22,445 bases of DNA from Candidatus Bathyarchaeota archaeon. GTDB taxonomy: Archaea > Thermoproteota > Bathyarchaeia > 40CM-2-53-6 > FEN-987. The stretch is taken from positions 1 through 22,445 of the forward strand of contig JALHTB010000197.1 in the NCBI GenBank assembly GCA_022865625.1, read 5' to 3'. Below, piece after piece: positions 1 through 8,771 of the stretch (positions are counted from its first letter, which is position 1; every line of letters begins with the position of its first letter). The notes under the pieces were generated by a model. The model was not told the origin of the DNA. It made no database searches and saw only the letters and a program-made list of their open reading frames with translations. The position numbers and the translations under genes are program-made.

Positions 1-243
1 CATTTAAGCTGCAAGGGCTCGCTTACTCCACGACCAGAAGTCGGGAGCTTGCGCTCGCCCAGTTATGGTCAGGATCTCTGATCTGTGCGTGCCGGTGCAG
101 GTGTTTTCTTCGGCTTCGGGTAGAACCGATCATCCAAAGCTTAATGGTGTCATTGAGGTAGCCGTGGTTCCGAAATGCAAACCGCTGAGATGGATGCCAA
201 GTCCGACGGCGTCAAAAAGAGACATGGCTGGTGACATGAGAAG

Positions 244-1452
244 ATGAAGGCGTTGTCAATCGGGCGAGCGTTGGAGGGAGTTGGTCGAGACGCCAAGCTA
301 TTGCTGACTTCATCTTTCATAGGCGGCGTGTCGTTTGCTTTCTACTTCCTGATACTGCCCTTCTACCTGTTATCAGCCGGCTACGACGCCACGTGGGTCG
401 GCACCGTCAACGCCGTCTTCGGCGTGTCCATGACCGTATTCATTATCCCAGCAGGGATTCTCTCGGACGCGTTCGGTCGGAAGAGATTCAACCTGATCGG
501 CTATGTGATCATGAGCCTCGGAATCTTCATCATGGCCCTGAGCCCCTCCCAACCGGCAATCATTGGAGGAGCAGCCCTCTCGGGTTTTGGAGCAGCCTTG
601 ACATTCGCATCTTCAGGTGCGCTCCTTGCTGGCTCGGTCCCAATCGAGCACCTGACAGCCATTTTTAGCTACTCCTACTTCCTGAGTACCTTTGCTTCGT
701 CACTAGGGTCTGTGACAGGTTGGCTTCCAGCGGTCCTGGCAGATTCGCTTGGCTTCAGTAGACTTGTTGCCCTGCAAACAACGATGGCAGTGGGCGCTCT
801 GGTGACGCTGCTGCCTGCGGTTCCGTTGTTTTTCGTCCATGAGGTTCGAAGTGAGCGAAAGGGCAGAGCGAGATTCAGCTTGGAATCTCGCGGGATCATT
901 GCGAAGTTCATGCTCGTGAACATCTTCATCGGATTCGGTGCCGGACTCACAATACCATTGTTCCCCGTGTATTTCTGGAAGAAATTTGGCATTGACAGTG
1001 GTCCCATGGGAACCCTGCAGGCTATGTCGAACCTCGTTGCAGCGCTGGCATACTTGGCAGCTCCCAGACTAGCCTCACATCTGGGAAGAGTCCGGGGAAT
1101 TGTGGTCACAACCGGTATCTCAGTTCCGCTTCTGGTGCTCATCCCCTTGTCGCCGAGCTTCCTGTTCTCGACGCCTTTCTTCATCGCACGCCAAGCGTTG
1201 ATCAACATGAACACGCCGCTTATTGATAGTTTGATCATGCGATTGGTGGATGAGAAGGAACGCGCCACCGCATCAGGTGTGGCTCAGTTGTTCTGGAATC
1301 TGCCCAACTCGTTTGGGCAACCTGTCGGCGGCTTCATGATCGACAAGATATGGATTGACGCGCCACCATTCTCGACAGCGGCCTTCTACATCGTCTACAC
1401 GACCATGTTCTGGATGATGTTCAGAAAAGTCAAGGATCAGCCTGAGGCTTAG
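244..1452 (+). CDS. MFS transporter (multidrug/sugar-efflux-like)
   Basis: This 402-residue protein belongs to the major facilitator superfamily and should be an inner-membrane secondary transporter. About 11-12 hydrophobic helices can be counted. The family motif A, in the loop between helices 2 and 3, is visible at residues 71-81 as GILSDAFGRKR, matching the GxLxDrxGRkr pattern. A basic, hydrophilic central loop (about residues 200-218) separates the two six-helix halves, as expected. The length is normal for the family. The ATG start is preceded by a purine-rich GAGAAG, and the first helix begins near residue 20, so no longer N-terminus is needed. The stop lies 6 nt from the convergent stop of the next gene. 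The substrate cannot be told from sequence; drug or sugar export is a guess. No linked regulator is seen. Confidence 0.9.
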   Translation: MKALSIGRALEGVGRDAKLLLTSSFIGGVSFAFYFLILPFYLLSAGYDATWVGTVNAVFGVSMTVFIIPAGILSDAFGRKRFNLIGYVIMSLGIFIMALSPSQPAIIGGAALSGFGAALTFASSGALLAGSVPIEHLTAIFSYSYFLSTFASSLGSVTGWLPAVLADSLGFSRLVALQTTMAVGALVTLLPAVPLFFVHEVRSERKGRARFSLESRGIIAKFMLVNIFIGFGAGLTIPLFPVYFWKKFGIDSGPMGTLQAMSNLVAALAYLAAPRLASHLGRVRGIVVTTGISVPLLVLIPLSPSFLFSTPFFIARQALINMNTPLIDSLIMRLVDEKERATASGVAQLFWNLPNSFGQPVGGFMIDKIWIDAPPFSTAAFYIVYTTMFWMMFRKVKDQPEA

Positions 1453-1458
1453 GCTCGA

Positions 1459-2529
1459 TTACGCTGTTCGCCTTGTGCTTTCCTTTCGTAGAGCCTTCTG
1501 AAGAAAATCTAGTTCCTTTTCAGCGATTCGTTGTTGCCAAGGCTCGAATCCCCCGATCTCGGTGAGACTCTTGATGAGTCGGGTGCTGTTGTTGAGGTGT
1601 CCAATGATATCTCCAGGCTCGTAGGAAGCTCCATTGAAGAGTTTCGTCTGTCTGGCAGACCAGTCGCCAGGTTGATCCGATCCCGGTACAAAGCATGGGA
1701 CATACTCCTTGAGACTGGTCCTGTCTATTATGCTCCCAATCTTTCGTATCGTGTGCGTCTTTTGCCAGTGTGCTTCGTCAACTCCGTACAAGGGCATGTC
1801 GTAGTTATTGGTGGAGAGGGTGGTGAGGTTTCCCATCGCGAATGCATACATTGAGATGTCGTTCTCTTTTGCAATGCGGTGCAGTATGTCAAGGCCGTAT
1901 TCGGAAATGAATCCATAGAGGATCCACTTATCGATCCTGCAGCTGGACTCTTGGCAATGCTTGAGCGTAGCGTTGATGCTGATTTCTCCCGAGCGTCCAC
2001 TTGCTACTGTGTCCTGCATGATAAGCGCAATCTTCTTTCCCTTTGGGAACTGAGAGAATTCCTGATGAACTATCTCGATCTCTCTCTGGATCGTTCCATC
2101 ATGGTCACGGTATGATCGGTGTGTGTAGCGGGGGCGAAGGTAGACAGTTCTATACGAGTTTCCAAGAACCTTGGGTGCAGCGTCTTGCAGTTTGTATCCA
2201 GGGGCTGCTCGTAGTATTTGCTCGAAAACGATCTCACAGCCTCCGCGTTTCCCGGTCACCCCTGACAGTTCTAGGATTGCTGGCAGTGCTTCGGCTGCGG
2301 CCTTGCGAGATCTTTGCTCGAGCGACTCGCCGACCAAGTGAGGATAGCATGCTATCTCTCGAGCCATTGGTGTATCAATAATGAATGTGGGTGGCGCCGC
2401 TCGGTCCAGTTTGAAGATTCTTGTGCTTTTGCTGACTTTGTTTTTCTTGGTCTTGACGAGTTTCGTCGAGTCTGTATTGATCTTGTACTCTTGGATGAGC
2501 CGGTCAACGGTCTTACTGGTAGGTTCCAT
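1459..2529 (-). CDS. Unknown protein with a phosphoribosyltransferase-like core
   Basis: I do not recognise a named family for this 356-residue soluble protein. The central part looks like a type I phosphoribosyltransferase fold. A hydrophobic strand runs into IALIMQDTVASGRSG at about residues 167-181, which resembles the PRPP-binding loop (usually hhhhDDhhaTGgT), although the paired acidic residues are reduced to Q-D. It is followed by a helix and a second strand (WILYGFISEYGLDIL), as in PRTases. The N-terminal 45 residues are Lys/Thr-rich and probably disordered. The start is set at the ATG at 2529; a TTG at 2544 would add five residues. It stands alone, convergent with the MFS gene. The role is unknown: nucleotide salvage, a PRTase-derived regulator, or a non-catalytic relative are all possible. 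Confidence 0.75.
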   Translation of the reverse strand: MEPTSKTVDRLIQEYKINTDSTKLVKTKKNKVSKSTRIFKLDRAAPPTFIIDTPMAREIACYPHLVGESLEQRSRKAAAEALPAILELSGVTGKRGGCEIVFEQILRAAPGYKLQDAAPKVLGNSYRTVYLRPRYTHRSYRDHDGTIQREIEIVHQEFSQFPKGKKIALIMQDTVASGRSGEISINATLKHCQESSCRIDKWILYGFISEYGLDILHRIAKENDISMYAFAMGNLTTLSTNNYDMPLYGVDEAHWQKTHTIRKIGSIIDRTSLKEYVPCFVPGSDQPGDWSARQTKLFNGASYEPGDIIGHLNNSTRLIKSLTEIGGFEPWQQRIAEKELDFLQKALRKESTRRTA

Positions 2530-2636
2530 GTTGCCTCGCACCAAGCAAGCAGATCAGACTAGAGTCTCGACGGTCGGGATGTGTGTCTTTAGGCTCTTCC
2601 ACGTGTAATCACTGTGTTCGGAATCTTGAGCAACAC

Positions 2637-2644
2637 TATAATAT
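2637..2644 (+). promoter_or_regulatory. Putative box A (TATA) for the small gene at 2684
   Basis: TATAATAT lies about 40 bp before the GTG start. With the usual archaeal 25-27 bp offset, transcription would start near 2667 and leave a 15-25 nt leader. The match is by eye only. Confidence 0.45.
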
Positions 2645-2683
2645 GAATCCGTCATACGGGACGGGCCGAAACCGGTTCAAGGC

Positions 2684-2908
2684 GTGACATACATGAGTAT
2701 GCCGGAAGAGGAAATCGTGAAACGTGCTCTAGACGAGCTCCATTTTAGAGTGTCGGAATCCGCGAAAGGCGAAAATGTACCCCCTGTGAAGTCCCTTCCG
2801 AACGGGAACAATGTTGTGACCCTGAAATGTACCCAGGGCTCAATCTCGTACGAGGTCGAAGTAGAACTCACCAAGAGAGGAAAGTTCGTAGATCTCCGCA
2901 CAAAATGA
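2684..2908 (+). CDS. Small hypothetical protein, 74 aa
   Basis: This small charged protein is not one I recognise. The sequence alternates an N-terminal helix (EEEIVKRALDEL) with predicted strands (NNVVTLKC, ISYEVEVELTKRGKFVDLRT), suggesting a compact alpha+beta domain. It has no membrane segment and a single Cys. The GTG start at 2684 is followed in frame by ATG codons at 2693 and 2699; MPEEEIVKRAL from 2699 would also make a sensible N-terminus. A box A candidate at 2637 supports transcription on this strand. It is monocistronic, between the divergent PRTase-like gene and the end of the ABC operon. Confidence 0.6.
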   Translation: MTYMSMPEEEIVKRALDELHFRVSESAKGENVPPVKSLPNGNNVVTLKCTQGSISYEVEVELTKRGKFVDLRTK

Positions 2909-3049
2909 GGGCACCCGGCAACATCTGCTGCCGCAGGCACACTCTCGACTTGGCAATTCCGTCATGCTTCCGCTCGCCCAGGCGTGGCCAATTCTAGATC
3001 ACGTCGGTGAGCATTTCCCTCGATCGAACCGCGCAACTGGCAAAGTCAG

Positions 3050-4042
3050 CTATGTTCGCGGGAAGAAGCACGCTACCATATGGCTAGGTTCGGTCTCTTC
3101 GAGCTGTGGTTCACGTTCTGAGCAGACGGCTTGTGCGTAAGGGCATCTAGGATGGAATCGGCATCCCTTGGGCGGATTGATCGGACTTGGGATCTCGCCC
3201 CTGGGAATTATGCGTTCCAGTTTAGCTTTCGGATCGGGAACGGGGATTGACGACAACAGAGCTAGGGTGTATGGATGAAGCGGTTTCCCGAACACTTCTT
3301 CCTTGGGGCCCGTTTCCACTATCTTGCCCAAGTACATGATCGCGATGCTTCGGCAAACGTAGTTGGCCATCGCCAAATCGTGCGTTATGAAGAGGTAGGA
3401 TAGATCGAATTCCTTCTTCAGCTCGAGCATCAACTCGAGGATCTGTGCTCTGACTGAGACGTCTACCATTGCAATCGGTTCGTCTGCGACCACAAATTTG
3501 GGATTCAACACTAATGCTCTAGCGATGACTACGCGTTGCTTTTGTCCTCCGCTCAGCTGGTGCGGATAGCGGTCGTAGAAGTTGGCCCATGGCTTAAGGC
3601 CAACTCGTTCGAGAATAGCTCGCGTTCGCTCGGTCTGATCGCTTGGTGTTCCAAGCTTTTGGAACGTCAACGCATGCTTTATGGCGTCACCGATCTTGAT
3701 GCGTGGGCTTAGTGACGCAGTTGGATCTTGGAAGATCAACTGCATGTTCCTCCTGAACTTGCGAAGTTCTTCCCCGCGCATCTTGGCGATGTCGACTCCC
3801 TCGGAAAGGATACTGCCGGATGTGGGTTCGATCAGTTTGAGGCACAGTTTCGCTGTTGTGCTCTTTCCGGAGCCACTCTCGCCCACGAGTCCTAGGATGT
3901 CGCCGCGCTTCATTGAGAATGAGATGTCGTCCACTGCATGCACGTAGCTCTTCTGAGAAGTGAAGAGTCTGTCTAGGATGCCTTTCTCGACCGGAAAGTG
4001 CTTCGTGAGATTCCTGACTTCGAGTATATTCTCCAATCTCAT
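3050..4042 (-). CDS. dppF: Oligopeptide/dipeptide ABC transporter ATP-binding protein, DppF/OppF type
   Basis: This is the second ATPase subunit of a peptide-class importer. It binds ATP on the cytoplasmic side and powers the two permeases. Walker A GESGSGKST sits near residue 54, the signature LSGGQKQR near residue 163, Walker B ends VVADEP, and the switch His is in ITHDL. In the Walker B/D-loop region ADEPIAMVDVSVR replaces the common ADEPTSALDVSVR, a mild change. The C-terminal oligo_HPY extension is complete, with HPYTLALLSSIPVPDP and a Cys cluster CRFHPRCPYAQAVC plus a later Cys. In related OppD proteins such a cluster binds an iron-sulfur centre. The length of 330 residues is normal. 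Its ATG directly abuts the TAG of dppD with no gap, so translation is probably coupled. It is the last gene of the operon. Confidence 0.95.
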   Translation of the reverse strand: MRLENILEVRNLTKHFPVEKGILDRLFTSQKSYVHAVDDISFSMKRGDILGLVGESGSGKSTTAKLCLKLIEPTSGSILSEGVDIAKMRGEELRKFRRNMQLIFQDPTASLSPRIKIGDAIKHALTFQKLGTPSDQTERTRAILERVGLKPWANFYDRYPHQLSGGQKQRVVIARALVLNPKFVVADEPIAMVDVSVRAQILELMLELKKEFDLSYLFITHDLAMANYVCRSIAIMYLGKIVETGPKEEVFGKPLHPYTLALLSSIPVPDPKAKLERIIPRGEIPSPINPPKGCRFHPRCPYAQAVCSEREPQLEETEPSHMVACFFPRT

Positions 4043-5008
4043 CTACCTCTTGTCGTAAAGGTGGCATGCGACTTCTGAGCTGTCATGTCTCAGGAGATGT
4101 GGTTCTTCTTTCCGACAACGATCGAAGACATGTGGGCATCGCGGATGGTACAGGCAACCGGGAGGCGGTTGAGCTAGATCTGGCGGTGCGCCCGGAATCC
4201 AGGACAGGACCTGCCCTTTCTTCGTGATGTTCGGAACAGAGTTGAGCAGTGCCTGCGTGTACGGGTGCATTGGTTTCTCGAATAGGCCATCGGTTTCGCC
4301 GAGCTCGGCAAGTCTTCCTGCGTACATGACAGCGACGCGATCTGCTGTTTCTGCCACTATGCCTATGTTGTGTGTGATCAGAATCAACGTGAGTTTCAGG
4401 CTTTCCTTCAGTTCCTTTAGCAGCTCTATGATCTGTGCCTCGACTATGACATCCAATGATGTGGTTGGCTCATCAGCGATCAGGAGATCAGGTCCGAGGG
4501 CCAGAGCCAAGCCGATCATGACTCTCTGTCTCATTCCGCCGCTGAACTGGTGGGGAAAATCGTCCATTCTCTCAGGAAGTATGCCCAGTCGTCCAAGCAC
4601 TTCTCTCGTTCGCTTCAGTGCATCCTCTTCACTGGCCTCCGGTTCGTGAGTCCGGATCATCTCAACAAAGTGATTGCTGATCTTCTTGACAGGATTCAGT
4701 GAGGTCATCGGATCTTGGAAAATGTAGCCAACTCGCTTTCCTCTGATTCGGCGTATTTCCTCATCGGAGCAGCTGACTACGTCGATACCGTCGAGGGTTA
4801 TGTGACCGCCTGTGATTTTGCCGGGCGGAGGCACGAGGCGCAGAGTCGATAGGCCGAGCGTCGATTTGCCGCATCCAGACTCTCCTACCAGACCGAGTGT
4901 GTGGCCCTTCTCCATACGCAAGGAGACACGGTCAACTGCTTTCACATTCGCTGCAAACGTGTGGTACTGCACAACCAGTGACTGAATATCGAGTAGAGGC
5001 ATGTTCAT
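4043..5008 (-). CDS. dppD: Oligopeptide/dipeptide ABC transporter ATP-binding protein, DppD/OppD type
   Basis: This is the first ATPase of the peptide importer and pairs with DppF as the heterodimeric motor. Walker [10 protein letters not shown] is near residue 39, the signature is FSGGMRQR, Walker B is [13 protein letters not shown], and the switch His is in ITHNIG. The C-terminal HPY region ([15 protein letters not shown]) is followed by a four-Cys cluster, [14 protein letters not shown] and a later Cys in VACHLYD, the arrangement that holds a [4Fe-4S] cluster in mycobacterial OppD. The 321-residue length is typical. The chosen ATG is 4 nt after the dppC stop; a second ATG two codons on is equally possible. 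It sits between the permease genes and dppF. Confidence 0.95.
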   Translation of the reverse strand: MNMPLLDIQSLVVQYHTFAANVKAVDRVSLRMEKGHTLGLVGESGCGKSTLGLSTLRLVPPPGKITGGHITLDGIDVVSCSDEEIRRIRGKRVGYIFQDPMTSLNPVKKISNHFVEMIRTHEPEASEEDALKRTREVLGRLGILPERMDDFPHQFSGGMRQRVMIGLALALGPDLLIADEPTTSLDVIVEAQIIELLKELKESLKLTLILITHNIGIVAETADRVAVMYAGRLAELGETDGLFEKPMHPYTQALLNSVPNITKKGQVLSWIPGAPPDLAQPPPGCLYHPRCPHVFDRCRKEEPHLLRHDSSEVACHLYDKR

Positions 5009-5012
5009 CGAC

Positions 5013-5897
5013 TCACTTTTGAAGACGCGGATTGTAGAGCTCGCTAAGTCCTTCTCCCATTAGCGTGAAACCCAAAGCAAGTAGGACTACCATAAGACCT
5101 GGGAATGCTATCACCCACCACGCTCCGCTTGTGAGGAGTCTTCTTCCATAGGTGAGATCCCATCCCCAGTCAGGTGTGGAAACAGGCAAGCCAAGGCCAA
5201 CGAAGGTTAGGCCCGCCGCCGTCAGGATCGCGTCTGCGAAGTTTATCGTCGCAATCGCAACAATAGACGGAATGACGTTTGGAAGGATGTAACGGAAGAG
5301 AGTAGTCCTCCCCGTCGCCCCAATAGTGCGAGCCGCTTCTACATACGGTAGTTCCTTGATCGTCAGGACCTGACTGCGGATGATCCTGAAGTACGATGGA
5401 ATGTACACAACTGCAATCGACAGAGCCATGTTGACAACGCCCGGCCCCAGCGTTGCCGCAATTGCGATCGCGAGCACCAAGCCGGGGAAAGCGTAGATGC
5501 TGTCCATCACAAGAGAAGCGAGCTTGTCGGCGTATCCGCCTGTGTATGAAGCGAAGAGGCCTATTGGAACGCCGATAGCCAGACAAACGATCACGGACAG
5601 GATTGCCACTTGGAACATTATCGCTCCGCCGGCGTACACTCTGCTGAGCATGTCTTGGCCGAGATGATTTGTACCGAGTGGATACCCAGACGTAGGAGGC
5701 GAGAGGAGCGGTCCGACATTAATGGCGATCGGGTCGTAAGGAGAAATCCATGGAGCAGCCAATGTCATGATCGCCAGAGCGACGACGATTACTCCTCCAA
5801 TCAGGATTGCCCATCCCGCCATGCCCCGTCTTGCAAGACGAGTCAAGCCAGGAAGGAACTGAACCACGATTCGCCCTCGAACTTTCTCATTATTCAT
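5013..5897 (-). CDS. dppC: Peptide/nickel-class ABC transporter permease, DppC type
   Basis: This inner-membrane permease forms half of the translocation channel with DppB. Residues 30-53 form the first helix, followed by the family's external loop segment (SPYDPIAINVGPLLSPPTSGYPLGTNHLGQD), whose YPLGTDxxGRD-like signature is typical of DppC. The EAA coupling loop, which docks on the ATPases, is at about residues 185-205 (VEAARTIGATGRTTLF). Later helices run to the end, which carries the common DPRL-like tail as YNPRLQK. Length is normal at 294 residues. An excellent ribosome binding site, AGGAGGT, ends 6 nt before the ATG and overlaps the stop codon of dppB, a sign of coupled translation. 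Confidence 0.95.
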   Translation of the reverse strand: MNNEKVRGRIVVQFLPGLTRLARRGMAGWAILIGGVIVVALAIMTLAAPWISPYDPIAINVGPLLSPPTSGYPLGTNHLGQDMLSRVYAGGAIMFQVAILSVIVCLAIGVPIGLFASYTGGYADKLASLVMDSIYAFPGLVLAIAIAATLGPGVVNMALSIAVVYIPSYFRIIRSQVLTIKELPYVEAARTIGATGRTTLFRYILPNVIPSIVAIATINFADAILTAAGLTFVGLGLPVSTPDWGWDLTYGRRLLTSGAWWVIAFPGLMVVLLALGFTLMGEGLSELYNPRLQK

Positions 5898-5903
5898 CGC
5901 AAG

Positions 5904-5910
5904 ACCTCCT
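5904..5910 (-). promoter_or_regulatory. Strong Shine-Dalgarno site for dppC overlapping the dppB stop
   Basis: On the minus strand AGGAGGT lies 6 nt before the dppC ATG. Its first two bases are the last two of the dppB stop codon TAG (read TAGGAGGT). It is the best ribosome binding site in the operon and suggests dppC initiation depends on ribosomes finishing dppB. Confidence 0.75.
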
Positions 5911-6940
5911 AGAATCTGATCCTCGGGTCAAGATACGCATAGATGACGTCGACCGCCAGACTGACCATCGCGACCACGAGTCCAAAGAAAACAACGACAC
6001 CTTGAATTGCAGTGTAGTCCCGGAACGTAATCCTGTCCACAAGATATCTGCCAAGGCCAGGCCAAGAGAAGGTAGTTTCTGTCAGGACGGCTCCGGCCAA
6101 TAGAGCAGCAAACTGCAGTCCCATCATTGTAAGTATTGGAAGGAACGCGTTTCGAAGAGCATATCCGTATACCACGGTTCGTTCCTTAATCCCTCTAGCT
6201 CGCGCTGCAGTGACGAAGTCAAGTTGCAGGGTCTCCAGCATGTTCCCTCTTGTCAACCTGACGAAGATTCCGCAGAGAGCCGTGCCCAATGTGAGCGATG
6301 GCAAGAGTAGATACCGAAGGGACATCACGAGTTTCGTCCAGTTTCCTTCGAGGATACTGTCTAGTACGAAGAGTCCTGTGCGTAGATGCAGGTCACCGAT
6401 AGTCAATCCTAGAGGCGTCATACCCGCGTAGATTCTGTCTCCTGCTGGCAAGAGATGAAGATAGATCGCGAAGATCATTATCATGACTTCTCCGAGAAAG
6501 AAGACGGGAATCGCATACGAGACTGTGCCAAAGACTCGAATGGAATGGTCGGACAAGGAATTGTATGATCGGGAAGCCTGCACGCCCAACACGACACCAA
6601 CGAGAATCATGATCATCGCTGCCCAGATCGCAAGCTCCAAAGTCGCAGGAAATGCCGAGAAGATCTGCTGTGAAACAGGTGAAAAGTCCTGCATAGATTT
6701 TCCGAAATCTCCTCTCAACAAGCCGGCTAGGTATTCGAAGTATTGGATCTCAATCGGCTTGTCAAGACCGAGCTTTTGCTTGAACTCAAGCAAGACCTTA
6801 GGATTCACCTGTTTCTCGAAATGAAGCATAGCAGGATCTCCGGGGAGGACTCTGACGAGGAGAAATACGAAGGTCAGGAGTAGCATGACCATTGGAATCG
6901 TAAGCAGAATTCTGGCGATGATGTAAGAACGGAGAGACAT
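5909..6940 (-). CDS. dppB: Peptide/nickel-class ABC transporter permease, DppB type
   Basis: This is the other channel subunit of the importer, an inner-membrane protein with about six helices. The N-terminal helix ends in the family signature FLLVRVLPGDPA (residues about 26-37), and a soluble loop with LGLDKPIEIQYFEYLAGLLRGDFG follows, both hallmarks of DppB. The EAA loop is at about residues 245-265 (VTAARARGIKERTVVYGYALRNA), and the C-terminus ends YAYLDPRIRF, the usual DPR tail. Length is 343 residues, normal. No clear ribosome binding site precedes the ATG; the 50-nt gap after the substrate-binding gene contains only purine/pyrimidine-skewed sequence. It lies between the binding-protein gene and dppC in the same direction. 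Confidence 0.95.
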   Translation of the reverse strand: MSLRSYIIARILLTIPMVMLLLTFVFLLVRVLPGDPAMLHFEKQVNPKVLLEFKQKLGLDKPIEIQYFEYLAGLLRGDFGKSMQDFSPVSQQIFSAFPATLELAIWAAMIMILVGVVLGVQASRSYNSLSDHSIRVFGTVSYAIPVFFLGEVMIMIFAIYLHLLPAGDRIYAGMTPLGLTIGDLHLRTGLFVLDSILEGNWTKLVMSLRYLLLPSLTLGTALCGIFVRLTRGNMLETLQLDFVTAARARGIKERTVVYGYALRNAFLPILTMMGLQFAALLAGAVLTETTFSWPGLGRYLVDRITFRDYTAIQGVVVFFGLVVAMVSLAVDVIYAYLDPRIRF

Positions 6941-6990
6941 GAAAAAAGGGGAGAAGAGGGCTACGTAGTTAAGAGTTGCTGATACTCACT

Positions 6991-8649
6991 CTAACCGTAG
7001 CCCAGTTCCTGCAGTATACTCACAGTCAATTGGGTGTTTGCGTCGCCCAGTGTCTTGAATGCGTCTTGGTGGAATGCCATGCCGTTGGGTATCATGCTGT
7101 AGAGCGGAACTCCTTGACCCAGGAACACTGTGTCCACTAGTTCCTGTCTGTTGAGAGCTGCTGCGATGGCTTGCCTGGCTTTCGGATTGTCAAAAGGTGC
7201 CATTCGTTCCTGGAAGCAGATGTACTGGATGAATGCGCCTGTGCCTTCCCAAACCTTGAGGTTGGGGTCCGACTGCATGCTCTTGATGTCGGTAGCAGTG
7301 ATTTGCCTGAAAGCCATGTCTATGTCTCCAGACTTGATTGCCAATGCCAGAGCAGTCGCATCGCTGTAGAACTTCATGATGACCTGCTTGGCCTTGGGGT
7401 AGCCGTCTGCCGTGCCAAAGTAGTTCGGGTTTGCGTCAAGCTTCATCTCGTAGTCTTTTCCACCCTTTCGCGTCCACTCTGTCAGGACGTACGGTCCCAA
7501 GTCGTTTGGATTGCTCACAAGTGCGTTTCCTTCGGTATACTGGACCGCTTGTCCTGGTGTGTTAGGTGCACGGTTTGGATTGACGATGAACGACCCTGAG
7601 AAGGCCATGAGCGATAGGAATGGCGCGAATGGATAGTTCAGTGTGATGACTGCTTGGTACTTTGAAGGTGCTTCCACTTTCGCAATGAGGCCGGCGTAGT
7701 CCAGTCCGACTTGTGGACCGTCAGGCATCGCTAGGCCGATGTTTCTGTCGAGACTGTACTTGACCGCCTCCGAAGTGAACTCCGTGCCGTCGGAGAACTT
7801 CACCCCTTGTCTTAGGTCGAAGGTCCAGGTCAGACCGTCGGCACTTGTGGACCAACTCGTGGCAAGTGCAGGAACGAAGTCATTCGGCCCTGCAGCGGAT
7901 CCAGGTTTGATGTATACGAGCGGGGCGCCTAGGGTGTAGATCATTGTTGCACCAAAGAAGTCCCACACTTCTGCTGGATCTAAGCTCGTTTCAATTGAGT
8001 CAGTTGTGCCGACGATGAGTGTATCCTTGCCTTGAGGTGGAGTGATTAGCCAATAGTACATGTTCTGTGTGATGTCTAGGTTAACACCGGTGACATCTGG
8101 TTTTGTGACAGCCCATGCCTTTCCTTGGTAGACTGGAATAATAGGCGCGTCCTTCACCATGATTTCTTGGATCTGAGCGTACAATTGACCTCTCTGTGTT
8201 GGGTCCGTTATTGACCGTGCTTGGGTGATGAGTGCGTCCATCTCTGGGTTGTTGTATCCCGTATTGAGCCATCCGCCTCCTACTGAGTGAAGGAACGGTT
8301 GAACGTAGTTGTCCGGGTCGACATAGTCCGGGTACCACCCGTATACGTAGACCTGCATGCTTTGTGCGTCTCTATTCTGCTTGTAGCTCGGCCAGTCCGC
8401 AGCGTGCAAGTTGACGGTGATTATTCCCGTCGCCTCCATTTGAGACTTGAATACTGCGGCTAGGTCCGCGCTCTGTGGATAGTGCCCTGATGATTCATAC
8501 CACCAGTCAAGCACAAGCTTTCCCTTCGTTGGAGGTGGCGGTGGCGGAAGTGTGAGGTAGTATGCCGCTACAGCGGCGACGATGAGGATGACGATGATTG
8601 CGACAGCTTGTACGGTTGTTATTGCTGTCCTATTCAATCGAATTCTCAT
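6991..8649 (-). CDS. dppA: Circularly permuted SBP_bac_5 substrate-binding protein of the peptide ABC importer
   Basis: This is the membrane-anchored extracellular receptor that hands substrate to DppB/DppC. The chosen ATG at 8649 gives 552 residues; an in-frame start at 8709 would precede the box A. A basic N-terminus and one hydrophobic anchor (residues 12-33) lead into a six-proline linker (35-40). The order of the fold is swapped. Residues 42-205 are the segment that ends canonical family members: DWPSYK, YGWYPDYVDPDNY, NPEMDALI, LYAQIQEIMVKDAPIIPVYQG and KPDVTGV. Residues 207-552 are the usual beginning and middle: LIVGTTDSIETSLDPA, the LRQGVKFSDGTEFTSEAVKYSLDR signature region (279-302), LGPYVLTEW and NPKARQAIAAALNR. 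The protein stops at ILQELGYG, where the C-terminal part normally starts. Everything is present once, so the protein is permuted, not truncated. There is no lipobox Cys. Confidence 0.92.
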   Translation of the reverse strand: MRIRLNRTAITTVQAVAIIVILIVAAVAAYYLTLPPPPPPTKGKLVLDWWYESSGHYPQSADLAAVFKSQMEATGIITVNLHAADWPSYKQNRDAQSMQVYVYGWYPDYVDPDNYVQPFLHSVGGGWLNTGYNNPEMDALITQARSITDPTQRGQLYAQIQEIMVKDAPIIPVYQGKAWAVTKPDVTGVNLDITQNMYYWLITPPQGKDTLIVGTTDSIETSLDPAEVWDFFGATMIYTLGAPLVYIKPGSAAGPNDFVPALATSWSTSADGLTWTFDLRQGVKFSDGTEFTSEAVKYSLDRNIGLAMPDGPQVGLDYAGLIAKVEAPSKYQAVITLNYPFAPFLSLMAFSGSFIVNPNRAPNTPGQAVQYTEGNALVSNPNDLGPYVLTEWTRKGGKDYEMKLDANPNYFGTADGYPKAKQVIMKFYSDATALALAIKSGDIDMAFRQITATDIKSMQSDPNLKVWEGTGAFIQYICFQERMAPFDNPKARQAIAAALNRQELVDTVFLGQGVPLYSMIPNGMAFHQDAFKTLGDANTQLTVSILQELGYG

Positions 8650-8690
8650 AGTATTTTCCCTTAAGAATGTAGGTATTGGTCCCCATGCGG

Positions 8691-8698
8691 ATATAAGC
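8691..8698 (-). promoter_or_regulatory. Box A for the peptide ABC transporter operon
   Basis: On the minus strand GCTTATAT lies about 42 bp before the ATG of the binding-protein gene. A start site 25-27 bp downstream would fall near 8667, giving a leader of roughly 18 nt that contains a weak AGGG ribosome binding site. No other TATA-like element was noticed before the downstream genes, so it probably drives the whole operon. Confidence 0.5.
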
Positions 8699-8771
8699 CT
8701 AAGTAACAAATCCGACTTCGCGAGCGACTACGCCTCTAGACACTGTGTTGGATGTAGCGCGAAGTCTCTGG

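Noticed and set aside
65..247. 60-aa plus-strand frame ahead of the MFS gene
   Set aside because: Composition looks random, there is no ribosome site, and it overlaps the MFS start by 4 nt in another frame. Frames entering from the left edge could be the tail of an upstream gene but show no recognisable motif.
6991..8709. Truncated or pseudogene substrate-binding protein
   Set aside because: The lack of the normal C-terminus first suggested truncation, but the missing part is found intact after the signal anchor, the frame is open and the length is normal.
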